Below, one piece after another: positions 1 through 6,670 of a stretch of DNA of 8,508 bases. The stretch comes from an uncultured Lachnospiraceae bacterium. Its GTDB lineage: Bacteria > Bacillota > Clostridia > Lachnospirales > Lachnospiraceae. Under the pieces are notes generated by a model that was not told the DNA's origin, did not search any database, and saw only the letters and a program-made list of their open reading frames with translations. The stretch is taken from NCBI GenBank assembly GCA_905233835.1, contig CAJOGB010000094.1:1-8508 (forward strand), written 5' to 3'. A program made the position numbers and the translations under genes. Positions within the stretch are counted from its first letter, which is position 1. The number at the start of each line of letters is the position of its first letter.

Positions 1-23
1 ATATTTGATTTGAATCACTTCTC

Positions 24-1316
24 TTATAAACTTTGATCAATCAAAAGTCCCGAGTAGGTGCTGGACGCATAAGGTGCGGCGAAGTTTCTGCCGGGGTTCT
101 TATACTCTACCGCCACCTTATCCACGTAGTTCATCGGGTTTACCGCTGTCTTATCCGCTTCTCTGGACAACGCGTCTTTAAATTTATTTAAGGTCTCAAA
201 GGCTTTCTTTGCATCCTCACCGGTGACCACGCCTGCCATGGCATCCTTATTTAAGGAAAGGCTCATGTCATCGTTAATGGCGATGCCAACTTTAGCAAGT
301 TCTGCCGCAAAGGTTCGACTGATGGAATTAATCTCATTTAATAACTGATTATTTCCGCGTCCCGACGAGTACTTCTGTCCCACTTCCACGAATCCGTTAA
401 AGGAAGTAAGAAGATTATCTACGCTATCGGCGATGGCTTCGGTGTTGGCTTTAAATCCGATCTGTGCCGGCTGATCCTCGGGAGTTACGCCCTTAATGGT
501 AATCTCAAATTCCTGGTTAATGGTAAAGGTATTGGCCAAGGACGAGTGCTCGCTTCCGTTTAAGGTAAATACGGAGGATTCCGCCGGAGAGGAAATCTTA
601 TCAATACCTAAGGTATTAATTTCCTTCCAAGCCGTTCCGGATTTAATATTAAACAAATATTCTTCGTTTTCCGCCAAACCGGTTTGCTTTGATGTAATAC
701 GAAGCGCCGTCTGTGCATGCTCGTTAGATACAATCTCAGCCTTTAATCCTACATTTGAAGTATTGATCAAACGTGCAATCTTATTCTGAACGGCATAGTT
801 CGTATCGTCGTAGTTTACATTAAATTGGAATTCGTAGGAATTCGATGTGGTATCCAAATCGAAGGTATAACTTCCGGCCTCGAAATCATGTCCGCTGGCC
901 TGTAAGAATTTACCCTGATTTACCTGAGGTGTGGCTACTGCCTTAACGCCTACTTCAAATACCGGGGTGTCCGGATTCTTTTCATCACCTACATACTCCA
1001 CATCCACCGCGTCTTCGTTGGACGAAACCGCGATTTTCTTATAGAAGACAGACTCGATGTCACTTCCTTCGGTGGTAAGAGAGGAAACCACATTCTGCAT
1101 CTGGCGCGCAGTCTCCTTCAAATCAATCACGAAGTTCAATGCATCGTCATCGATGTTCATCTTATACAGAGGGGCATCTTTATTGGTCTTAACCATGCGG
1201 TTATAAACACCGCGAAGCTCACTCTTCTTATGTGTGTCGAAACGGCTGGTGCCGGCTTCTTTGGCATAGGTGGAAAGATAATAATCGTAGACATTATGAT
1301 TATTGATCAGTGCCAT
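24..1316 (-). CDS. FliD-like flagellar filament cap protein (hook-associated protein 2-like)
   Basis: This is a 430-residue protein without signal peptide or membrane segment, as expected for a substrate of the flagellar type III export system. The C-terminal third resembles the FliD C-terminal domain: after a hydrophobic/helical stretch (about 293-345) comes VGIAINDDMSLSLNKDAM, matching the typical FliD pattern 'IGI-acidic-DGTLSLD'. The middle (about 130-230) has FliD-like beta-rich stretches followed by a segment on residue pairs such as NKIARLIN and LRITSKQTG. FliD caps the growing filament and helps flagellin fold; this protein would act outside the cell at the filament tip or hook junction. 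The start is fixed by a strong AAAGGAGG (1326-1333) nine bases before the ATG. It follows the glycosyltransferase genes on the same strand but lies beyond their terminator, so it is probably a separate transcript. The family is divergent in Clostridia; another hook-associated protein remains possible. Confidence 0.65.
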   Translation of the reverse strand: MALINNHNVYDYYLSTYAKEAGTSRFDTHKKSELRGVYNRMVKTNKDAPLYKMNIDDDALNFVIDLKETARQMQNVVSSLTTEGSDIESVFYKKIAVSSNEDAVDVEYVGDEKNPDTPVFEVGVKAVATPQVNQGKFLQASGHDFEAGSYTFDLDTTSNSYEFQFNVNYDDTNYAVQNKIARLINTSNVGLKAEIVSNEHAQTALRITSKQTGLAENEEYLFNIKSGTAWKEINTLGIDKISSPAESSVFTLNGSEHSSLANTFTINQEFEITIKGVTPEDQPAQIGFKANTEAIADSVDNLLTSFNGFVEVGQKYSSGRGNNQLLNEINSISRTFAAELAKVGIAINDDMSLSLNKDAMAGVVTGEDAKKAFETLNKFKDALSREADKTAVNPMNYVDKVAVEYKNPGRNFAAPYASSTYSGLLIDQSL

Positions 1317-1396
1317 AAGACTTCCCCTCCTTTCTTCCTTGAAATAAGCGATACCAAAGGCGCCACCTTGCGCACTTTTTTAAAAAAGTATCCACT

Positions 1397-1418
1397 TCGG
1401 GGTATAAAAATCCATTTA
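1397..1418 (-). promoter_or_regulatory. Possible sigma-28 (SigD/FliA)-type promoter of the FliD-like gene
   Basis: On the minus strand, TAAA (1418-1415) is followed after 14 bases by CCGAAGTG beginning at 1400. The flagellar sigma factor consensus in Gram-positives is roughly TAAA, about 15 bases, CCGATAT. The -35 core and CCGA of the -10 are present, but the rest of the -10 is poor. Transcription would start near 1390, leaving a leader of about 75 bases before the ATG at 1316. A competing sigma-A reading is TTGACT (1448-1443) with TATGAA (1424-1419) at 18-base spacing. Late flagellar genes such as fliD are commonly under sigma-28, which is why the first reading is preferred, but it is not proven. 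Confidence 0.35.
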
Positions 1419-1481
1419 TTCATAATTATCATATCATGGGAAAGTCAAGATGTCATCTACAAAATAGAGGTAAAAATGCAC

Positions 1482-1523
1482 AAAAAACGACACCTTTTCT
1501 CTACATGTTGAAAAAGGTGTCGT
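1482..1523 (-). terminator. Rho-independent terminator of the glycosyltransferase operon
   Basis: A perfect 12-base-pair stem (ACGACACCTTTT at 1487-1498 with its complement at 1512-1523) encloses a 13-base loop. Read on the minus strand it is followed at once by six T residues (1487-1482), the layout of an intrinsic terminator. It begins 20 bases after the stop of the DUF4422 gene (1544) and separates the glycosyltransferase genes from the FliD-like gene. Read on the plus strand there is no T tract, so it works in one direction. Confidence 0.88.
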
Positions 1524-1543
1524 GTATATATTGTTTAAACTAT

Positions 1544-2677
1544 TTATACAATTTCCAAATACTTTAATTTCTCGGCATTTAGAGGCTCACACTTGTACTT
1601 TTTATACATATCGTACTCAAGCATTACCTCTAATGCCACGGAAGTAAAGTGGTGTGCCAAAAGATTATCTCTGGCGATTGTAATCTCCTCTAAGGTGGAA
1701 TCTTTGGATAACACCTGGAGGTTTTCATAGTGGCGCTTATAGATATTCATAAGTTCCGCCAGGTTTACACTTTCCACAAAAAGCCCAACCATTTCCAGTT
1801 CTCGCTCTTTGTTTCCGATATATAAAATCTGCTGAATCAGCGGAAGTTCCTTTCGGATATCCGACATAGGAAGCTGCAAATCAGGGCGAGCAGTCATGAC
1901 GTCGTTAAACATCTTCTCAGCTTCCAAATATTTATGCTTCTTTAAAAGCTGTGCCACCGCCAATTTTAACTCCTTGGTCTCTGCCTTTTCATCGGTATAT
2001 CCGATGTGGGCTTCGTACACATCCCAGTTATGATGCATCGCCCATACCTGTAAAAGTCCCTCGGATAAAAAGCCAAATACTCTGGCATGATACAAATCGT
2101 ATCCGCTGACATCGATACTTTCTGATGCATCAAATAGAATCTCAAACATCCACTTACAGTATTCGTTGTAATCCTCACGATTCATAATCATAAGGTTTCC
2201 GGAATACACCGCTTTCATGGACAGTAAGTTTTCAAAGTCCACCAAGTACTCCGGACAAAGTTTTTCGATGGAGTCCTTTACTGTCATCAAGTCATTGATG
2301 TTATGGGCTTCCTGATAGGTCTTCTTATAATTCTTCTCGGATGCGATTCGCTCGGAAGCGATTAAGTTATGGGTTTCCATAAGCGTCGAGATTTTCTCAT
2401 CATCCAAAAAATCTCCGTCCGGATCCGTAAAGTATCTGCGATAGTGGTTAATACCGATGTACTTTTCCGGTCCGTCGTAGTTTTGCCATACCCAGTACAT
2501 ACCGGTGAGTTCCCCGAACAGATGGTTTAAGTTGGAGATATTTTCCCCGGTATCGTCCCCTAAGTAGCCGTCGCCTAAACTTTCGTTTTCCGCGCGGCCC
2601 ACCTGCATGGGTTGATAAATCGGATCCTCCGGTGGGGTAAAAGCTTTATGCCCCATTACAAAAATCTTTGTATTCAT
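1544..2677 (-). CDS. DUF4422 putative glycosyltransferase with helical C-terminal extension
   Basis: This is a 377-residue soluble protein. Residues 1-225 look like DUF4422, a domain found in capsule, lipopolysaccharide and other glycan clusters and considered a glycosyltransferase. Visible family marks are the N-terminal KIFVMGHKAF, the block NISNLNHLFGELTGMYWVW (48-64), YIGINHYRRYF (73-83), NLMIMNREDYNEYCKWMF (161-178) and the end block LSEGLLQVWAMHHN. Residues about 230-377 are helix-rich and charged, not part of the usual domain, and could bind a partner. The first in-frame ATG is at 2740, but the ATG at 2677 is preferred because it has AAAGGGG eight bases upstream and begins directly at the conserved first strand. 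It is the last gene of the transferase block, 43 bases after the CgeB-like gene and just before the terminator. Sugar donor and acceptor are unknown. Confidence 0.8.
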   Translation of the reverse strand: MNTKIFVMGHKAFTPPEDPIYQPMQVGRAENESLGDGYLGDDTGENISNLNHLFGELTGMYWVWQNYDGPEKYIGINHYRRYFTDPDGDFLDDEKISTLMETHNLIASERIASEKNYKKTYQEAHNINDLMTVKDSIEKLCPEYLVDFENLLSMKAVYSGNLMIMNREDYNEYCKWMFEILFDASESIDVSGYDLYHARVFGFLSEGLLQVWAMHHNWDVYEAHIGYTDEKAETKELKLAVAQLLKKHKYLEAEKMFNDVMTARPDLQLPMSDIRKELPLIQQILYIGNKERELEMVGLFVESVNLAELMNIYKRHYENLQVLSKDSTLEEITIARDNLLAHHFTSVALEVMLEYDMYKKYKCEPLNAEKLKYLEIV

Positions 2678-2685
2678 AGAACAAT

Positions 2686-2692
2686 CCCCTTT
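2686..2692 (-). promoter_or_regulatory. Ribosome binding site that sets the start of the DUF4422 gene
   Basis: AAAGGGG on the minus strand lies eight bases before the ATG at 2677. The alternative ATG at 2740 would overlap the preceding gene by 20 bases and add 21 basic residues that do not fit the domain. Confidence 0.7.
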
Positions 2693-2720
2693 AAATAGTC
2701 TTTTCCCTTTTATCCCTATT

Positions 2721-3890
2721 TTAAATAATATCCCGTACAATATCCATCATTTCTTTCATGCGGATATCATAATTATGATTCTTTTTTACCGTTTCCAATC
2801 CGTGGGTTGCAATTCGCTTTCGCTCCTCATCATGTTTTAAGTAAAACAAGGTCTTTTCGATGCAGTCCTCTCTGGAATAAAAGGTGATAAGATCCTCCCC
2901 GTCTTTAAAGTACATGGGAAGCTCCGCCTGGAAATTGGTAAGCAAAAATCCGCCGCTGCCAAGCACATCCCAAACCCGAAGAGGAATTCCGCTTTTGATA
3001 TTCGGAATGGTAAAGTTCAAATTTATCTTCGAACCATAGAAAACCTTCGGCATCTCCGTCCAATACTCCACACCGCCTTTGTAGGTTACACCCAAAAGGT
3101 CCTCGGTATCGCTGTTGGAGTAGATGCTTACATCCACCTTTTTTGCCAGTTCTATCAAAGCGTTCTTTCGCTCGATTTGTGCGATTTTAAATCCCAAAGT
3201 GGTGGTGGAAAAGATTAGTTCCAAATTGGAAAAAGAATCTTTATGCTTTTCCAACTCAAAAAGGGACTCCACCTCTTGCATGATATCCGGTGTCAGTGCT
3301 TCTTCTACGATGGAGGAACCGTACAAATCACTTTGGATCAGCATCACCGCATCAAAGTATCCCCGCAAATAATCGGGGAGTTTTTTCTCCAATCGGTCGT
3401 AGGAATTTCTCTCGTAAAGCCCGCCCACGAATGCCACTTCATTTTCATACATGTACAAGTCCTTGGCATTTTTTAAAACGTAAGCGATGCGATCCGCATC
3501 CACCGCCAACGGCAAATAGTAAATATGCTTTAGCCCCATCTCTTTAAACTCATAATAGTTTGTGCGGTCAAAGGTAAAGACGATATTTACATCGTTAAAT
3601 ATGGATTTATGATACATGGAAATGAGAGGATTATCGCAGGTCCAAATGATATATGGAATCCCCCGTTCCTGACACATGTTTGAAATCATGGCAAAGTAAT
3701 TTACCGTAAAGACAAACTCATAGGCCTCTTTATCGAGAAGTTCGGAAAAATTCTTTTCAAACTCCTCATCATGGTCGTAAGAAAAAAGTCTCTGGGAGTA
3801 CTCTTCCACCTCGTAGCCCATCTTTTTAAAATTTTCAACGATATCCAAGTAGTTGTACGCTTTCCAGCGATACATCAAAATCTTTTTCAT
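2721..3890 (-). CDS. CgeB-like glycosyltransferase (DUF3880 plus glycosyltransferase group 1 domain)
   Basis: This is a 389-residue cytoplasmic protein with two Rossmann-like halves, as in GT-B transferases. The N-terminal half (about 1-130) matches DUF3880: a first strand KKILMYRW, then FVFTVNYFAMIS, YIIWTCDNP and IVFTFDRTNYYEFKEMGL, ending in YYLPLAVD. The second half begins with VAFVGGLYERN (152-161). It ends in the glycosyl transferase group 1 module of CgeB type: INLNFTIPNIKSGIPLRVWD (289-308), LGSGGFLLTNF, FKDGEDLITF and a terminal helical stretch with HDEERKRIATHGLETV. Such proteins occur in spore-coat, capsule and flagellar glycosylation clusters. The ATG at 3890 has TAAGGA only a few bases upstream, close to the repeat at 3897. 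It lies between the broken large transferase and the DUF4422 gene, spaced as an operon. Donor and acceptor cannot be told. Confidence 0.82.
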   Translation of the reverse strand: MKKILMYRWKAYNYLDIVENFKKMGYEVEEYSQRLFSYDHDEEFEKNFSELLDKEAYEFVFTVNYFAMISNMCQERGIPYIIWTCDNPLISMYHKSIFNDVNIVFTFDRTNYYEFKEMGLKHIYYLPLAVDADRIAYVLKNAKDLYMYENEVAFVGGLYERNSYDRLEKKLPDYLRGYFDAVMLIQSDLYGSSIVEEALTPDIMQEVESLFELEKHKDSFSNLELIFSTTTLGFKIAQIERKNALIELAKKVDVSIYSNSDTEDLLGVTYKGGVEYWTEMPKVFYGSKINLNFTIPNIKSGIPLRVWDVLGSGGFLLTNFQAELPMYFKDGEDLITFYSREDCIEKTLFYLKHDEERKRIATHGLETVKKNHNYDIRMKEMMDIVRDII

Positions 3891-3896
3891 AAATCC

Positions 3897-3936
3897 TTAA
3901 AAGGGGTCTGACCCCATTACAAAAATGTTACATTTT
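3897..3936. repeat. REP-like palindromic repeat, intergenic copy A
   Basis: The 40-base unit has a core GGGGTCTGACCCC (3903-3915), a perfect palindrome around one central base, followed by ATTACAAAAATGTTACATTTT. It is the near-identical partner of the copy at 5591-5629 (three substitutions and one base of length difference by eye), in the same orientation. It fills almost the whole gap between the stop of the detached C-terminal fragment (3936-3938) and the start of the CgeB-like gene (3890). On the transcript it could form a short GC-rich hairpin just before the latter's weak ribosome site. Repeats of this core recur in bacterial genomes and are thought to be moved by REP-associated Y1 transposases; no such transposase is in this window. 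Confidence 0.8.
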
Positions 3937-4121
3937 TAAATGTCTTCTAAAAGCTGCAAAAATTCTTTGGCACGGCACTCCCAGGTTTGCGTCGCGACGG
4001 CCTTTTCGTAGGCACGACGTATCATAGCCTCCCGAGCAGCGTCATCGTCTAAAAGTTCCTTTACGCGATCCGGCAAATCAGAGAAATCCTCCAAGTTAAA
4101 CTGCAACATCTCCTGTTTCAT
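3936..4121 (-). pseudogene. Detached C-terminal fragment of the large multidomain glycosyltransferase
   Basis: These 61 codons lie one base out of frame with the end of the large transferase and overlap it by 26 bases. From FNLEDFSDLPDRVKELL onwards the peptide aligns with the end of the neighbouring CgeB-like protein (ITFYSREDCIEKTLFYL and the following acidic/basic helices), so it is the last helical part of a glycosyltransferase group 1 domain. It has an ATG at 4121 but no convincing ribosome site in the usual window before it. It is therefore more likely the remainder of a broken gene than an independent small protein. Translation by coupling to the upstream frame, or by ribosomal frameshifting, cannot be excluded. 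A sequencing error is also possible. Confidence 0.7.
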
Positions 4122-6600
4122 CCGTAACGCAAAGGCTCTTATTTAACATGGCGTTATTTAATCGTTCCGTCATACCACCCTTATGCCATGACATGACATT
4201 TAAGCTCATTTTGCTTTCTGCCATAACAGACAAGCTTTCCTCGAAGGATACTTCCGGATGAATGGTTAAATTCTCATGGTTTGCAAAAGGTGCCGCCTTC
4301 CAACTATCAGAATACACATCTACTTTGATTCCGCCGTTTAATAAGGTCTCTACCACCTTTTCACGGAAGTAATACATTAAAGCTCGCACCGCATGTCCCA
4401 TGGCAAAAAGGCACTCCACGAATTCCTCATCCGTAGTTTCATATCCCATATCATTCAAAACATTTGTAAGCGCTTCTTCCGCCCGTTCGTTTGGATGAGC
4501 CTTTTGTCTCTCATAAAAACGATTTGAAATCTCATGATAGTTTCGTGGCAGTGTATCCATCTGATCTAACTGATTTCTGTAATCATAGTAGGTCCCGATA
4601 AAGGATACATCCATGGTTTTATTCTTTGGTGCGTCGTATACCAGTTCAATTCCCGCCGGTGGGAATTGATAGGCATGGGCCACGGTCTTTAACTTTTCAT
4701 TTACGTACTCTGCGTAGGTTTCATCCTGTGAAAGCACATAAACGTTTTTCACATCCTTCGACAGTTCCGTTGTCATATAAATGGGATGATCGAATAAAAA
4801 CTGGAACTTCGGCGCACGGATAGCATTTCCAAAGAAACTTCCGTCAGATAGCTCTTTTCCAAAAAGCATGCTTTGGAATCCCACCACCGCAGAAAGTGGT
4901 TTTAGCAAAAGATCGTTTAAATCCTCTGTCGCACCGTCTCCTTTTGCAAAGATGACTCCCGCACCTTCTTTACGGAGGGCTTCCCCGAATTCTGCAGCAA
5001 AAGAATCCAGTGCTCCCTGGCATTCGGATACACCGTTTAAAATGAGAATCGGTTTTTTAAACCTGTTGGTCTTTAAATAAGACTCCATTTGAATGGCAAA
5101 GAGGCTGTCCACACCATAAGCCTTTGCCTCTTCCAAACGTCTGGAAATCACTTCGTCAAAAATGCCGTTTTCCCGAAGCTCGTTCTGGCACATGGCGATC
5201 ACAAAAGCATAGGCATCATAGGTACTTTCATAAATACCCTTTTCCATTTTTTTATCGATCCAGAAAAGATCGTTTTTTGCCTTGGAATAAAAGAAAGCAC
5301 GAAGAGCAAGTTCGTAGTCTTCGTCGGATAAAAGTTCCTCCGTAAATCCGCCCAGTTCATCAAAGACTTCTTTTCCAAACATGGCACGGTCAAACACCGG
5401 AGTTCCTTCTTTGATTAGCACCTCATTGATCACTTCCGGCCTGGTTTCATCGAAAAACTCAGGCTCCCCGATGGTCTCACCCGCAGTTACAAATAAAATC
5501 TGATCAAAGGGCAAACTTCTGGCCACATAGTTTTTCAGTGCCGCCACCGTCGGGAAATCCCGCTTCGAGCAATCCATATAAAAGGTGCCCTTAAAGGGGT
5601 CTGACCCCTTTACAAAATTGTTACGTTTTCCCACCGCATCCGCGATTACAAAACGAAATTCACGGAAGTAGTCTTTTAAATTCTCGCTTCCTGATTTAAG
5701 AGTCGTCTTAACATTCGCATTCTCATCCAATACCATTACGGCGATGACGATATCCTTCTTTAGCACATCCCGATACGGCGTGGTTTCAAATACGTCCCAC
5801 CAAAGTTTTTCTCCATCGTAGAATTTATGATCCCCCTGACTCCAGGGTTTTTTATCCAAAAAATGAAGAATCTTTACTTCCTTTCGAAGGCGTGCTTCAT
5901 CAAATCCCCCGCCCAAATCACAGCCGTCATAGCCCGGGAAGTTATAAGAAAGAGTATCCACGTAAAGTACCTTATCTTCATGATAAAGGTTTAATAAATC
6001 CTGATCCGGATAGGGAAGAACATAGTCCTGCTTCTTTGCCAGCTTCTCGTAGGTTTTAAGCAAATCTTTCCCACGATTTTTTGCCACGTTCATCACCATC
6101 ATACCGGCGTTAAAGTATTTTCCCTCTTCAAAAAGATGTGCAAAATCTTTTCCGTGGGTTTTGATGCAGTAGTCTTTTCGATAGGTGGCAGCCAACACAT
6201 CACGGCAGGCAATCAAATCACTGCCGTCAAAATCCATATCATAAAGGGAGCCCAAATCCCCGTTTACGATCATATCGCCGTCCAAGTGAAGCACCCGGTC
6301 CACATCCTTAGGCAAAATGTCCCACAGTAAAAGTCGATACATGGTAAGTTCATTCCAACCGCCGTAGGTGTAGACCTTTTCGTCCATGGAAAAATTACGG
6401 ACAAAGATTAAATCCACGCTTTGTCCATATTCCTTTGCCAAATCAAAAAAGTTTTTCTTCGACTCTTCGCTTAACCCGTCATGCAGTAAACACACCGTAA
6501 TCTCATGTGCACGATTGGTCTCAAAGAGCGACTTTAGCATGGTATAGCTAAAGGGTGCATAATATTCATTTAAACAGTTTGCAACGTACATCTGTCCCAT
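4096..6600 (-). CDS. Multidomain glycosyltransferase: GT8, GT2-like and CgeB-like modules, C-terminus frameshifted
   Basis: The frame codes for 834 residues in three sugar-transfer modules. Residues 1-275 are a GT8 domain: YVANCLNEYYAPF at the start, the metal-binding DGD (107-109) in RVLHLDGDMIVNGDL, FNAG (163-166), PDQD (198-201) and the final HFLDKKPW (246-253). Residues about 284-445 resemble GT2, ending in GKEVFDELGGFTEELLSDED (409-428), but the usual DxD position reads FVTAGETI. Residues about 516-834 are CgeB-like: FQFLFDHPIYM, VSFIGTYYDYR (666-675) and MSLNVMSWHKGGMTERLNNA. The frame ends early at VTDETGDVAV; the rest of the domain is in the fragment at 3936-4121. The start ATG has GGGAG about six bases upstream. 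It is the first gene of the transferase block, and no good -35 box is seen. A repeat is read in frame at residues 324-337. The GT8 domain appears intact. Confidence 0.85.
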   Translation of the reverse strand: MGQMYVANCLNEYYAPFSYTMLKSLFETNRAHEITVCLLHDGLSEESKKNFFDLAKEYGQSVDLIFVRNFSMDEKVYTYGGWNELTMYRLLLWDILPKDVDRVLHLDGDMIVNGDLGSLYDMDFDGSDLIACRDVLAATYRKDYCIKTHGKDFAHLFEEGKYFNAGMMVMNVAKNRGKDLLKTYEKLAKKQDYVLPYPDQDLLNLYHEDKVLYVDTLSYNFPGYDGCDLGGGFDEARLRKEVKILHFLDKKPWSQGDHKFYDGEKLWWDVFETTPYRDVLKKDIVIAVMVLDENANVKTTLKSGSENLKDYFREFRFVIADAVGKRNNFVKGSDPFKGTFYMDCSKRDFPTVAALKNYVARSLPFDQILFVTAGETIGEPEFFDETRPEVINEVLIKEGTPVFDRAMFGKEVFDELGGFTEELLSDEDYELALRAFFYSKAKNDLFWIDKKMEKGIYESTYDAYAFVIAMCQNELRENGIFDEVISRRLEEAKAYGVDSLFAIQMESYLKTNRFKKPILILNGVSECQGALDSFAAEFGEALRKEGAGVIFAKGDGATEDLNDLLLKPLSAVVGFQSMLFGKELSDGSFFGNAIRAPKFQFLFDHPIYMTTELSKDVKNVYVLSQDETYAEYVNEKLKTVAHAYQFPPAGIELVYDAPKNKTMDVSFIGTYYDYRNQLDQMDTLPRNYHEISNRFYERQKAHPNERAEEALTNVLNDMGYETTDEEFVECLFAMGHAVRALMYYFREKVVETLLNGGIKVDVYSDSWKAAPFANHENLTIHPEVSFEESLSVMAESKMSLNVMSWHKGGMTERLNNAMLNKSLCVTDETGDVAV
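5591..5629. repeat. REP-like palindromic repeat, copy B, inside a coding region
   Basis: This 39-base unit centres on GGGGTCTGACCCC and here extends to a 21-base palindrome (5592-5612) around one central base. It is followed by TTACAAAATTGTTACGTTTT. It matches the intergenic copy at 3897-3936 at about 36 of 39 positions in the same orientation. It lies wholly inside the large transferase gene, is read without a stop as roughly KRNNFVKGSDPFK (residues 325-337), and its length is a multiple of three. Confidence 0.85.
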
Positions 6601-6637
6601 TTACTTCTCCCATTTTTCTCCATTATCCAAAACGCAT

Positions 6638-6667
6638 AAAACTCCTGCCCTTTAGCAGGAGTTTTTT
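6638..6667. terminator. Hairpin terminator between the nuclease gene and the glycosyltransferase block
   Basis: The arm AAAACTCCTGC (6638-6648) pairs perfectly over 11 bases with 6655-6665 around a six-base loop. It starts a few bases after the stop of the Rpn-like gene (6671). On the plus strand the stem runs into six T residues (6662-6667); on the minus strand the last four T residues belong to the stem, so it may be weaker for the gene it follows. It probably insulates the nuclease gene from the transferase genes, leaving fewer than 40 bases for a downstream promoter. The only candidate -10 there is GATAAT (6627-6622), whose matching -35 position is poor and falls inside this hairpin. Confidence 0.75.
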
Positions 6668-6670
6668 AAT

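Noticed and set aside
2651..2665. 15-base exact match (CCCCATTACAAAAAT) in the DUF4422 gene to part of the REP-like repeat copy A
   Set aside because: It encodes the conserved first strand of the protein (KIFVMGHK) and lacks the GGGGTC half of the palindrome, so coding constraint and chance explain it well enough.
4096..4121. Programmed +1 frameshift like that of prfB at GTTTAAC, with AGGAG upstream
   Set aside because: The site has a stop in the slip position and an AGGAG, but the spacing is about eight bases rather than the three used in prfB. The alignment to the neighbouring CgeB-like protein also shows missing residues, which points to decay rather than a working recoding site. It stays a remote option.
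4626..5345. Several plus-strand open frames of 65-80 codons
   Set aside because: They lie opposite the long transferase frame, have no ribosome sites, and show no recognisable domains.
3897..5629. The two repeat copies as a CRISPR or a composite transposon
   Set aside because: There are only two units, 1.65 kb apart in direct orientation, with normal operon genes between them and no spacers, cas genes or transposase.
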